Positions 1 to 24,500 of a stretch of DNA of 64,000 bases are shown here, one piece after another. This DNA comes from Thunnus maccoyii (taxonomy: Eukaryota > Chordata > Actinopteri > Scombriformes > Scombridae). The translations under genes and the position numbers were made by a program. Numbering within the stretch: position 1 is the stretch's first letter; each line of letters opens with the position of its first letter. The DNA lies in the NCBI RefSeq assembly GCF_910596095.1, contig NC_056552.1, forward strand, positions 15,449,111-15,513,110. Direction: 5' to 3'. The notes below the pieces were generated by a model that was not told where the DNA came from, ran no database searches, and saw only the letters and a list, made by a program, of their open reading frames with translations.

Positions 1-130
1 CTTTTTTCTTGATCTCATCATCTTGTTCTCAATAGCTGTTCTATTCCTGTTTAGACAAATTGAAAACCAGTTTTTTTGTAAATGCCTATCTCTGAGTAGG
101 GTGACCGGTGTGCCTATCTAATAAAAATAA

Positions 131-4571
<4,441 letters not shown>

Positions 4572-4870
4572 AGATGTGGAGGAAGGAGATCTTAAGGGTT
4601 GGAGAGAAAGAGGCGGAGAAGAGAGAGAGGAGGATCCTAACCAATAAAGGGGGAGTCCTAGTGAGCCAACCAATAGAAGAGAGAGGAGAAAACACAGGAA
4701 AACGTACAAAAAAAAACAACAAAACTTGTCAAAAAATCTACATAAAAATAGCCTCTATATAAGGAAGGAGATTGAATTAAAATGAAGGGAGTTATCCCTG
4801 CCAATAAAGTATTAAAATATTTAAGATTTTATTCTAAGAAATAAAGTATGTATTAAAAGTGATTTTTTGT
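4572..4870 (+). other. atp2a1: atp2a1 3' untranslated region with two poly(A) signals
   Basis: Purine-rich sequence follows the stop. Canonical AATAAA hexamers lie at 4803-4808 and 4840-4845, and TG-rich sequence follows about 20-50 bases on. A further AATAAA near 5194 is followed by a T/G-rich stretch and could be a distal site. Confidence 0.6.
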
Positions 4871-5462
4871 TAAACTTGGATATTGTCAGCTGTTGTGTTT
4901 TTGTGTCCTCTGTCCATTTTCATATGATTGACTTTCCAGCTCATTACTTTTATTCTAGTCTTTGTTGCTCGTGTCTCGTGCAGCCTCCCTGCTTTGGCTG
5001 GGCTCTGTACAGTGTGGTGTAGGGTTGCAAAATGACTTCATATGGGCAGAAAAACCACATGCCTCCAGCTGCTAGCGCTCTCTATAGGCTCCATGCAGTC
5101 TGTGGACTCTGTCGAAGGTCTCATGACATAAAATGGGCATGTCCACGCAGTCACAACACTTTTGGTCTTATATATTGTTTACGTGATAAGATGCAATAAA
5201 GTGATGATTATAAACTCATGTACTTGTATTGTGGAGTACATTTTTATTGATCCTTAAGACATATATTTCCTCTGCATCTACACATTGAGAGGCGCAGTGT
5301 TTAACAGCTAGGCTTGAGAAGTGAATTAAGCAATTTTTCTTTTTATTCATCGATTTGGTTTTGAGCCAGTGTCAAATTTCTGCCGTTTGAGTGCTGCACA
5401 GTGTCAGTTCATTGGTCTTTGGTTTGCAGAGCTGCATCAATTTGGAAAAACCCAAAAATCCA
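4871..5462. other. Intergenic spacer between atp2a1 and the sulfotransferase
   Basis: The two genes converge here. No open frame or repeat of note was found. A likely distal atp2a1 poly(A) signal lies near 5194. Parts of this spacer are recognisable in the decayed duplicate at 18160-18280. Confidence 0.5.
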
Positions 5463-13314
<7,852 letters not shown>

Positions 13315-15660
13315 GACTGACACTGACAAAGTTTCCTTGAGAAAATCAGGAAGCTGAAGCCGAAATTAGACTGTGAAATTGCTCGAGCAAGGCTAGTAAG
13401 GCGGTTCTCCCTGAAATCCTATCCTTCAGCAGCTCCTCTCTCAGCAGGCTTTTTCAAACAACCAGTGTTTGCTTTTGTTCACCATAAATTCAAACAAAGT
13501 CTCTTACTGCTCAGTTGTCAGGCTCACACTGAGTATACATCCTCATTCTTTCATTATCTCCTCCTCTATTTCCTTCTTATCTGCTTTCAAGGAAATCCTC
13601 TTGATTTCTTGTGGTTTTCAGGCTAAATCTTCTCCAACATCTAGAACCAAAAGCAAGAATTTCTCAGCAGGCACTCCCAAAAAGCAATCCGCCCTGAACT
13701 CCCGGCTGAGGCCTAAGTGCTTCCTTCAGTCACTCTAAAACATGTTTCTTTTGCCCTCCTTTTATCTTTGTAAGCTGGCTGTCTGAGTGCTTGTACCAGG
13801 GTCTGATCTGTCTGCAATCACTGGAACTTGCAGGGGCAGAACCACACTAAAGTGCCATTATGTAACTTCCCCCAGTTACGTATGAATTCCACCTTTCCTC
13901 ACAGTATCTAAACTGCTTCCCCTGAAATTTGAGAAAAGGACAGGGGGGTCTTTAAAGAGCTCCACACACCACAGACAAAGAGCACAGTGGAAATAGATTG
14001 AACATTACTTTATGACTGATAGCTTGAGTACATCATCAACAAATTATGTTCACCAATTTCACTCATGCTGCTTTGTGTTTAGAAGCTTCTTGCTGTTTTG
14101 ATAGTTTTACCAATGAAAACATCGGGCTGTGTCACAGGGAGAGACTTTGATTTTTGTCTCGCAAATTAAAATGTATCTGTTTTTTTGTGACAGACAACAT
14201 TTGTAGACGCTCTCCAGCTGAAACACACATTTGGACCCAAACTTTTAAAGCCAATAAAATGTTGACGTAATTGAAGTAAAAAAATCATTTAACAACGGTT
14301 ATTCTCATTTCAGCTTTAGTTGTAAGTTTGCAGAGACAAAAAATATGTTATGTATTTGTACAGAAATGCAGCTGGACAGTTTGTTAAATATGAATTTAGG
14401 GCACTGTTTGCTCAGCTTAGTCTTTTCAGTTAATTCATTCCAGGATTTCAACCCTCCATCTCCTGCCAGAAGCAGATGTGGTCAGCCTAACAGTCCCCTG
14501 AAACATTTAATAATGGACAGAGGGCAATAAACCATTCGAAATGCTGTTTTTAAAGTGCAGAAACCCATTGGAATAAATGTAATGTTTAAAGCAATGTCAG
14601 GGATATATTTTTTTTAATTTAATCCTTATTTAAACAGGTTCATCAAGAGAAATGTGTACAATAAACCTGTGTGAATGCACATATAAAGCTCAACATGGAC
14701 AGAAGCACAAATTATTCACAGACACGTCAGACATTATTTTCACATAAAAAAAGCAATTACAAGAAAATGCTTGAATTCTGGGCCAAATTAAATGAAAGCA
14801 GAACATTAAGATTCAACAACTACAAATTTATTCCTGTTAAGTAGTTTTTTATGTGTAGAAAGATACAATGTGAACACAGAAGCAAAAAGAAAGAAAGAAA
14901 GGAGAGTACATTCTTTGCAGGGGAGCCAGTGAATCAAAATGATTATTATGTTTTTCCAGTTTATTCATATCTTCAGATTAAAATTGACATTATAGGCTCC
15001 ACATTTTCCCCATGTGGATGTAGATTTCTTAAACTCTGGACTGGCAATCAGGCCAAACAGATTGTATCTGAACAGTAATAACTCAGGAAGAGATGGAACA
15101 ATGACTAGCAGACAGGATGTTCTCTTCACTGAATTCATGTGTCGGCCTGTGTATGAACACAGACAGTGTGTTAGATGTTTCAGTACAAAAGGTAGATCTA
15201 AACAACGCCCCAAAATGTTCATGCTTACTATTGTTCTGTTAATGACCACAAGTACAACCCTTTTTGTAATGTTTAAAACCAGCTGTGTAGATCAGCAGGA
15301 CTGGATTTTTGCATTTGCACCATTTTGCCATACAAAAACAAAAAAGTTAGCCTAGTACAAGCCAGTTTTATGGAAAGTTATTAAGCAGTAAAAGCAGACC
15401 TGGCACTGGCCCCACTCCTTTAACTGAACAACATGCAACTTTTTCTGAGACCTTTACAGCACCACTGCACAATTTTCTTTCCAAGCAGCACTCACAGACC
15501 TGAGAGGGAAAACACACAAAATAAACACCTTTTGGTCATGCTCTTTACTTTGAGATAAATGTTCATATCTTCAGGTAAAACCTTTCATTTTTTAGATATA
15601 TAGACAAATACACTAATCAAATATCAGCAGTTCACCAAACCGATGTTGAAAGATTAATTT
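13315..15660. other. Upstream region of the sulfotransferase; no gene seen
   Basis: The first few hundred bases should contain the sulfotransferase 5' UTR and promoter; I found no convincing TATA box. From about 14.6 to 15.5 kb there are short frames on both strands with no recognisable domain and no supporting splice structure. Confidence 0.4.
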
Positions 15661-15678
15661 CAGGGCTGAGGAGAGTCA

Positions 15679-15880
15679 GGCCCTGTTTACACCTGGTATT
15701 AACATCCGTCTGGCCGTCGATCACAAGTGGACAGCTCTAAATACAGGTGTAAACGCACCCAAGACGCATTGAGGACAGATTGAGATCCGATCACTCAGAC
15801 CACATTCGGAGGTGGTCTGGGCCACATGTGGCCACATTCATTTAGCAGTGTAAACGCAATGCATCCTGGACCACATTGAA
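15679..15880 (+). mobile_element. Non-autonomous DNA element fragment
   Basis: Begins ggccctgtttacacctggta, the inverted-repeat end of a very common fish element. It continues with blocks built on gtgtaaacgca and on ccacatgtggcc (itself a palindrome). The opposite terminus is not recognisable, so the 3' side is decayed or truncated. Confidence 0.5.
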
Positions 15881-16369
15881 GGACCACCTACTCAACTTAC
15901 ATCCTCTATTTTCCGGCAGACTAGGCACAGGACCCTGAGTCCAAAGCTGTTCAACTTGTTTGATAACAGGATAAACATATCTTTTTTTTTTCATGTGAAT
16001 TAAAAACGTAATCCACCTCTTGTTTTTTCCTGTTTTTCTCATTCCCCTAACCAGTTTCCCTCTTCAAATCGACAATTAGAATAGAAATTAATCCATTAAT
16101 TTTTCGCTTGTCTGTCTAAAAAAAATATTTCAGACGCTAAATATAGCTGGATAGTTTCCTCTGTCCTGTCAAGTTGATAACTACAGTTTTTAGTTTTGCT
16201 GCGCTGCTCAACATAATGAGCTCAGGATTTATCAGAAGGACGGCTGCTCTATTCCAAACAGTATGAACCTGGACTGTGTGTAACAGCTGACCTATTGGAT
16301 GTGTAGAAGAACACAGAGCATTAAATACTATTGTATTTCCTGTGTTTGTTTGTTTCTTTTTTTATTATC

Positions 16370-17010
16370 ACAGGACATCAGACCTAAATTTGACCCCCTA
16401 AACATGCTCAAAAACTCACCAAATTTGGCATGCACATCAGGTCTGGTGAAAAATTTGATAAAATGTAAAAATTAACCCCTAAAAGTGCCAAAATGTGCTC
16501 TCTAGCACCATCTATGTAACTAAAATGGCCGCCACAGCCTGTAGGAATGTCGTTGAGAGATCAAACCAAAACCGATTTATTCATCTCATCACGACCTACA
16601 AATCATACACTGACACCCCTGACCTAAATCCAACAGGAAGTCTGCAATTAGCCTGTCAATATAAGACTTTGCCTCAATTTTGGCTCCCGAACAAACGCTA
16701 TGTCCTCCGAGAGCGTTAATGGTATCGACTTCAAACTTTAATACATGACTTATGGCACTGTGCTGAAAAAATTGTTAAAAACTTTGTAATAACTCGAACG
16801 GTTTGGATATTATAAGCCCTGAAAGTTGCAGTGCCACATCACCCTTACAATGTAAAGCAATAGGGAGGCATGACCTTTGTCTCAAACAGAGGCTTCTGAC
16901 ATCTAAACTATAAGTCTGACCACTTTCAAACCTGTATCAATGGATTTGCAACAAAATTTCTTACAAAAAATATGATTTTCAATGTAAGATTTGGCCAAAG
17001 TAATGGGATT
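16370..17010 (+). repeat. Old interspersed repeat
   Basis: The phrases caccaaatttggcatgcac, ctctagcaccatctatgtaa and aaaatggccgccac are recalled as characteristic of an abundant fish repeat. No coding capacity. The assignment rests on memory of the family, since no second copy is present in the window. Confidence 0.4.
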
Positions 17011-17954
17011 TATGAGGAGATTTCACAAGAAGAGTACTTTAACATTTTCTTCTCCAACTGAGAGGGAGAGAGAGAGGAGGGAAGAAGAGGTTGAGAGGCA
17101 AGAGGGAGATCAAAATATATGGTTTCAATATATGGTTGAAATAAACCATTACCAAATCTCAGTAATATTTACAACATATTTTTTTCTCTATTCTTTGGAA
17201 AAGACACAAAAAATGATACTCCAAGGGAGGACGGCCTCCCTAACCAATCAAAAAACAGAATGCAATATTGACATCAAGTTGGTTCAATGATAGTCTCCAG
17301 AATTCATCCTCAATTCTCTCCACTGTAAGGCAGAGTAGCAGCAGTAGATAGCTCCTTGCGTTAGCCAATGCAACAGCTGGCTTGTTGTAGCAGCCTGAAG
17401 GACTCTTTAAACATCCATGGAACTTGAGGTCAGAGACATGATGTTTTTATACACCCAGTCACAGCTGTGGAGTCTATATAGAAGCAGAGCCAAACAACAT
17501 GATAGGAATTGTAGGATCCAGCATTTTTTAAAGCTTAACTCATAGAGAATAAAAGTCACAGGTTGTCTGAGCCTCTGCTGCTTTGACCACAACTATAAGG
17601 AAGTAAAATACTAAATCGCTGGAGTACCCCTTTAATACATATTTTAGTGATGTCATTATTGTATTCACAATCCTGTGATGTATGGAAATAAAATTTACAG
17701 CATGAGTATACAATAAACTTAATGTACTATGGCCAAAAGACTTTGGCTCAGTGTCATTTTTAGCAATTTTGGTATTTATTTTCATAACAACTTTGTTTAC
17801 TTGATATGTTCATTAGATCTGATGTCAAGAAAGGCATGATTCATAAATTGGCAGGTTATTGTGATGATTACAGAATATTCAGTTCTGTTTTTAGAGACAT
17901 TTCTAACATTTGAACTCCTTAATGATCATATGTTGATTGGCAAAAATAGTTTAA

Positions 17955-19440
17955 GTGTCGTTCCATTTAATTTGTAGGTACATAATAGTTTCTTTGCCTC
18001 CATTGTTGATCAAATCAAAATCCTTTCCTGCTTTGACTGAGCCATCTTCTCTTTACAGAAGCTAGAGATGTAAAAGATGTGAGACAAACAATAGAAGAAA
18101 GAGGAGAGAATACATGACCTTTGAAAAAAATCCTGTGAAACTTTGAAAATCTACACAACAATAAAGTGCAATAAAGTGCTGATTACAAACTTGTGTACTT
18201 GTTTTGTGTGGCACATCTTTATTTATCATTATAGCATTAATTTGGAGGTTTTCCCTGTGTTTACACATCATGATGTGCACTGATTAGAGTCCTGAATGGT
18301 ATATTGACTTGCTTCATTTGAAATAAAAGCTATTTATCAAATTTCTTACAACTGAAAACACTTTTAGATTTAATTGTATCATTAGTCATGATGTGTTAGC
18401 AGTATCAATATGTGCAGTATAATTCAGAACAGATTGGATTTGAACATTTGATAAAATGTTGCACCACTTTTTCTTCTTTTTCTTTTTGCATTTATCATTT
18501 ATTCATCATGACCAATGGTGTTTCTGTGCTGCAGCCATCTAGGATGTACTCTTAAGTAATTTAAGAGACCTCTGGAAAGTCTTTAGAGATTTGAAAAAAT
18601 GGTTCTTCTTCCTAAAATTGAAAATTTGAGTGGAAGTGCAGGACTTTCACTGTAATCTTTCACTGAAGCCCAAAATTTTACTTCAGAGAAATTCAAAGCA
18701 GTTTGATTAAAAGGAGCCAGTTGTCTAAAACTGAAGAAAGTGGCAGCATTTTGGTTGAAATGTGGCTCACTTCATATCTGAATATCAGAAAAAAAAGTAA
18801 AAGATCACCAGTTAAAATTCCTTTGTTATCTGGCTCAGATTTGAAGGAACATTTTGTTCACCTCGAATTGGCAGTCGCTGCACTCCGCAGCCTTGCAGGA
18901 AGCTGCTGATCTCGTCATGACCACTGATGCATGTTAAGTGTTTCATGAGGGAAACTAATAAGTCATCCATAGTGCCATGGCTTCATGATTTTTATTATAC
19001 AGAAGAGCCTCAAGTAGCTGGTAGAGTAGGTAAAGGTGCCATTTATAGCCAAGAAGAACCAGGTCCCAGGCTCAGACTGGGTCATACAGTTAAAGTGATA
19101 GTTTAGAAAGTAGATAGTATTTTGGTGTTGCTTTTACACATAATCAAGAGGGAGAGGTGAAGGTGGGATTTACACAAATAATACAAAGAACAGGCCATTT
19201 AGTCACACAGTTGTTGTTGGTATGTACTGTGAAACTTTTATCTCATTAACATGTATTTACTGTTTAGTTTGAAGGAGTAAGATTTACTGCTCTTAGTTGA
19301 ATTTGTCAGATCCAGTCTTACCTTTGTTTTCCCAAAATCCAGGCAGGAGGCACCAGCTAAAAGGGAAGATGTGCCTTGATAACTCTTGGGAGATCCATTT
19401 TCCTCAGAAGATTAAGACCTGTGACATAATTTTTAGGAAA
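17955..19440 (-). pseudogene. Decayed tandem copy of the atp2a1 tail and sulfotransferase 3' half
   Basis: Segments match the 4.48-8.96 kb region in the same order and orientation. 17990-18120 resembles the atp2a1 terminal exon and 3' UTR (ctttacagaagctagagatg; ccaatagaagagagagg-like text). 18160-18230 resembles the spacer (caataaagtgctgattacaa). 18287-18340 resembles sulfotransferase exon 7 (gtcctgaatggtat). 18870-18960 resembles intron 3 sequence (gcagccttgcagg..gctgctgatctcgtca). 19025-19100 resembles exon 4 (ggtcccaggctcagactggg). 19322-19430 resembles exon 3 (ttttcccaaaatccaggcagg, ccttgataactcttgg). Exons 5 and 6 are missing and exons 1 and 2 were not found. Exon 3 carries a small insertion and exon 4 is shortened, so no enzyme can be made. 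Confidence 0.8.
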
Positions 19441-20004
19441 TGGGTATATACACTACATACTTTATGAAAACTCACTGAAACACACTTCTGTTCATAAAGT
19501 TCAGAAACTGAAAATCTGAAAGTTTAGTTTACAGTATACACAGCAGAAACTCTCTATGACCTCTTTAGTGAGTAACTGTTTTGACTTGTGTTTTTTAAAC
19601 AGAAATTGCAATATTTGCACATTAAATTTTTCAACTCAGGTATTTTGAGCTTTAGGCATCAGGGATCTTACTATCTAGGCCAGTATAGATACTGTAGGTG
19701 TAACAATTCTAGCAACTAAAAAACCGTTTTAGCATTTAGAATTCACAAGCAGTATATACACATTTAATAAATAATTTATAGCACACTATAATGTAGTTGT
19801 TAGCAGATATCTCTTTATTAATGTATGCCAACAACTGTGTGCACCCATAACTGGATGCTGGGATTCAAATAGATAATGAATGAGAATAAAGTAAAACATA
19901 TATTGTAATAATATATATAGAAGTTATAATTGTTGACAAATATTGTACATTAATAAACTCTTAAACATGTCCTTTTATTTACTTAAACTATATTATAGTG
20001 CATT

Positions 20005-20120
20005 GTAAACCAGTGGTTCTTGAAGTGGGTCTGGGGACCTCAGGGGTCTTTGAGGAGGCTCCAGGGGGTCCCCAGCAAAAGGGAAATAATTTATTTTCAC
20101 TACAATTTCATCCATAAGTA
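20005..20120 (+). repeat. Fragment of a hAT-like non-autonomous element
   Basis: Reads ccagtggttcttgaagtggg and then gggggtccccagcaaaa. This matches one end of the element seen whole at 34063-34382, where the terminal word is cagtggttctcaagcagggg (reverse strand). Only one end is present. Confidence 0.5.
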
Positions 20121-20557
20121 ACCCAATGACAGAATGTTTGACTATTTTGGTCATGGGTTTCATACACTTTCTGTAATAATTTCTTTTCCGCCTCTGTTGC
20201 CTTCTTCTGTTTCTTTTTTGAATTTACTTGTGTTTCTGCTCAAACTTTGGTATTTAATGTTTTTGTCAGACCTGCTGATTAGACGTTTTTTAAAAACGAC
20301 AGTCTGCTCTTTTATAGGTTTTACGGTAGTCTTCTGCCGTAAACGGATGTTGCCGTGACAACTTCCTTGGTAACAAGAAGCTTGTACGTTTTATGGAGGA
20401 TGTGTCGCATGTTTAGCTAACTTGAAAACATTTCATTGAGTCACTTAAATATTTATTTATTGTTTTAGTGTACTTTCATGAATCTGAAGTTGTAAAGAGT
20501 AACGTTAGAGAAGTAAATCTCGGCTAACTATTTACCGCGCCATGTCTCTTTGAGGAG

Positions 20558-21492
20558 ATGAATTCCCACCAGTGGTGCATTTCAGTCCAGATATTTCTTG
20601 TCTTGTGTGGACGTTTGGCTCAAGCAGCCACAGACTCAACCGTCAGTGCCAGCCCAACAACTGAGGGGCCTTTCAGCTCAGCAACCCCTGCTCCTGGGTT
20701 CACGGAGGCGGCCACAGGCGGCCTCGATGTCGGTACCGCTGAGACTGCAACCACCGAACTGACGACGTCTGACGCTCCCACTGTGGTCACTGAAGCTCCG
20801 TACGCAACCACCGTCCAACCTGTACTGCCTCAAGACGGTAACTTACATCTGCCTGTTGTAACTGTTGAGCTGAAAACCTCAGTCCAGCTATATCTGTTTT
20901 CATTCTGCAGCAGTCCTCTGTTTATCAGGCCAAGCAAGCCTCTTACTCTTGTTTTGATGATTTGTTAAATGTCTCAAAAATGCTCCCAAGACCCATCGAA
21001 CCTTCTTCCACTGATTACACCGTGCAACAAATTTTTATTTGTTTTTTGTTCCTGTGAGTGTTATTTCCTAATTGCTTATGACTAAAAAGTATTAAAAAAA
21101 AAATGGCTATTTTTCACTTTAAACTTTTCTTTTGTGACCACGACATTGATATTTTGGTATGTAGGCCTGTTTCCAATGAGAAAACGGGCGAATTTGCACA
21201 TTTTCATTCACATAAAGGCAGAAAAAACAACATATGAATCATTGGATATGATGATAGGGGAATATATTTGGGGCTGATTTGTAAAAGTGAGTTACAGTAT
21301 AATCCTAAATCTCAAAAAGCTACTCACTTCTAAATCTTTTGTGGTCACTTTGTCCAACTTTAGTATAAATACATATTTATTTTGTTTTGTATGTTGTTGT
21401 TTTTTTATAGTATTTGGTTTCATCTTTGATGTGATTTCCTGGTTTTAATATCACTACATCATATATGATATAGTGGTTACAGGTGTTAATTC

Positions 21493-21532
<40 letters not shown>

Positions 21533-24500
21533 ATCACTATATTCTATATCACATCTTTTGGACAGTTAGGTGAAGAGAACAAGCCATTTAAAGTTGACAC
21601 CTTAGGTTATAGGAAACTTGTGATGAACGCTTTCTGAGATTATACAATTAAATACAAAAAAATTAAACATAAAAATAATAAATAATGAAAATATTTGAGT
21701 TTCCAGGACTCTTTCACTCACAGTGTAGTTGCTGTCCTCTTATGTGCTTTTGTTAAAAGAGCGAACGTTGTAATAAAATTTAAACCCGACTAACACAAGC
21801 CTTTTCTGTTGTTTTCCAGCTTGTCTCTGTGATTTAACCCCCGATTTCTGTGACATTGGCTGCTGCTGTGACACAGTTGATTGTGGTATTGCTAACCTGA
21901 GTACTGTCTTCACTGGATGTCCACAGAAAGTCATGTAAGTCTTCTGCACATGCTCATAAGTTTCTCACACATGAAGTGCATATTTTTAGTATTTTAAAGA
22001 ACTCTTATGTTACAGATCAGGAGTTTGCATCGAGAAATGGCTGATATTCAGAGCCAACGTGGATTCATCTTTTGTCACTGAGACTGACTCTTTGTTTTGT
22101 GTTCAGCCTGAAGGTAAAGAGATTAATGAATTTCACAACAGCATATGAATGAGCAACACTTGACTATCTCCCCTCCCACCCCCCCCAACAGATAATGCAC
22201 CTCAGTCTCTCCCAGCTCTGCTTCAGTATTCGGCTTCAGGGGACTCGTACCACTTCTCACCACCAGAACCTACAAGCAGCAGCCACACCAGAGATTTTTA
22301 CAGGGTAACACAAACAGATATTTGATGTTTAAAGGTTTCCACTCACAATATTGTATCTGAGCTATTGTGTCATATTATTGAGTTTTCATTTACATTCAGA
22401 GTTCTGCCAAAAAAATGTGCTAATGTAGTTAAATCTTTTATACGAAACATTCAAAACAATACCAAAAACACATTGATATAAAAACAAAAACAACTGACAT
22501 GAATTAGCTCTCAAGGCAACAAACAGATGGACATGATACAGTTTGTTCAATTATCGTTATGATTATCTATACTGGTGGTCATAGTGCTGGTGGTGGCATG
22601 GTATTGTTGTTTAGTTGGATAATATTTATACTATTTATAAAATAAAATAAATTAAATATAATAAAAAAATAAAATAAATATTATTTCAGAGGCTTTCAAT
22701 CTTTCTGTTCAAAACTGAATATTTTTATGCTTTTGATGAATTGGATATCAGCAAACATAATCAATTATTAGCAACTTCTACCCAAAGATATTGGTACTGG
22801 ATTTCAAAAACTCATATTGGGTGTTACAGCACTAAATAGAAAAATATGAAAGAAAAAACAACTAAATACAAAAATTCTGATCAGCTCATTGTTGATATTG
22901 TGAGGCTCAACTCAACACTGTGTTTATTTTCAGTGATTTAGTAGAAATTGTAGGTTTTTCCAGTGTTACACAGCACTAAAACAAAATCTATAAGTGTATC
23001 TTTAAACAATGAAATGCGACTCTGGTTTTTGCAGGCTGATGATGTCATCCAGACGTTTTTCTCCAACTCGTCTGTGCGGGGTCTCCTTCGTCAGCCGTCT
23101 CCAGGGGCTGCAGCTGCACTCTGTATCAACCGCAACCCTGCAAGTAAGCTCACACCACATAAAGCTCACAGTACGTTCACCTGTTGAATATCACAGTGTA
23201 GCAGAGTTTCCCCAAACCTTTTCAAATCTAGACCTGCCATCAACATAAACACAAAGCCACATTTGGTAAAAGCTTTGTCAGGGACTTCCTCACACCAGAA
23301 TGAGCGTTCCTCCTCACATCACTCTCTCAGTGTACTAGCAACAGAAAAATGACTTTTTTTGCCAAAAGACCCCCTCAAAGATTTCCAACAGTCCCTGAAG
23401 TAGACTCGCTGCAGTTTTCAACTCCTCAACGTTCAGTTAGAACAGACTCTAACCGAACGTTCAGGAGTTTTCTTTTGTATTTTTGTGCTGTGTTTTGTGT
23501 GTTTTTTGTGTTTATTTTGTGTGTGTTTTTGTGTATATTATATTGTGCCTTCATATTACAACCATTTTAACCACTGTAACACTTTTTTCCCCCGACATAC
23601 CTTCTGTTTTCTTCTGCTTGCAGAGTTCTTGAGGTCTGTGTCTCTGTCTTGTACCCGCATGTTGACTCCTCAGTCGTGCACCACAGACCCAAACCTCAAC
23701 GCCCGCTCCTACTTCTCTGACCTGAGTCTGATCAAGGTCAGCATGTCCGCCTGCACTAATCACTTCCTGTCAGGCGTGCTCTCATGTGGAAAACTACTAG
23801 TGAGAATATCACAGCAGATATGCTAACATCAATATTGTCATTGCAGATTCCGATAGCTGAGACGGCACAAGTGTCAGACTTTCTGGTAAGTCAGTGATTA
23901 TAAACACTGGCATGTAGGGTTTTCCTGCAGATTAACAGGCAAAAATACTTATACTCTAACTACAGTATTACTCCAACATATCCCTTGTTTTTTTTTTTAA
24001 ATAGATAGTTCCTTACCTCAGTTTTGAGTGGGTGTCATTTTCATTTTTATCAACACCTAACAAATACGGCCTTTTGTTGCTTTTTGCTGAGTTCCTGAAT
24101 GTAGATTTAAAAGAAGGTATCAGTGGTTGGAAGTGCCAACACTTGTGGTTAAACAGTTACTAGTGTGTGTTTAGGTGGAGTGAAGTATGTGCATTTAAAA
24201 GATTAATATGTTAGACTAACAGGTGATGTCATTTAACTTTGTTTCTTTTGTCTTCTGAAGTAAGATGTTGTACTTCTTGTTTCAGATCCCGGTCACTAAG
24301 CTGTCTGACTGGCCTGCACCAAGTAAACAAAACAACTCCTGTATTAATGTGGTGAAAAAGGTGACTTAGATATGATTTGTAATATTTGCACCTTAAATCA
24401 CATGTAGTTGAGTTTATAATGAAACATTAAACTCAGTTCTCCTCTTCCTGATTCTCTCATAGGTTGAGTTTGTCATAGGTTACACAGGCAGAGGGGAACT

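Noticed and set aside
13315-13329. Sulfotransferase start extended upstream to a TTG codon
   Set aside because: Not an ATG; the first ATG at 13314 gives a normal N-terminus.
14965-15355. Overlapping frames on both strands (94 and 113 codons)
   Set aside because: No recognisable domain, no splice support and AT-rich codon use; treated as chance.
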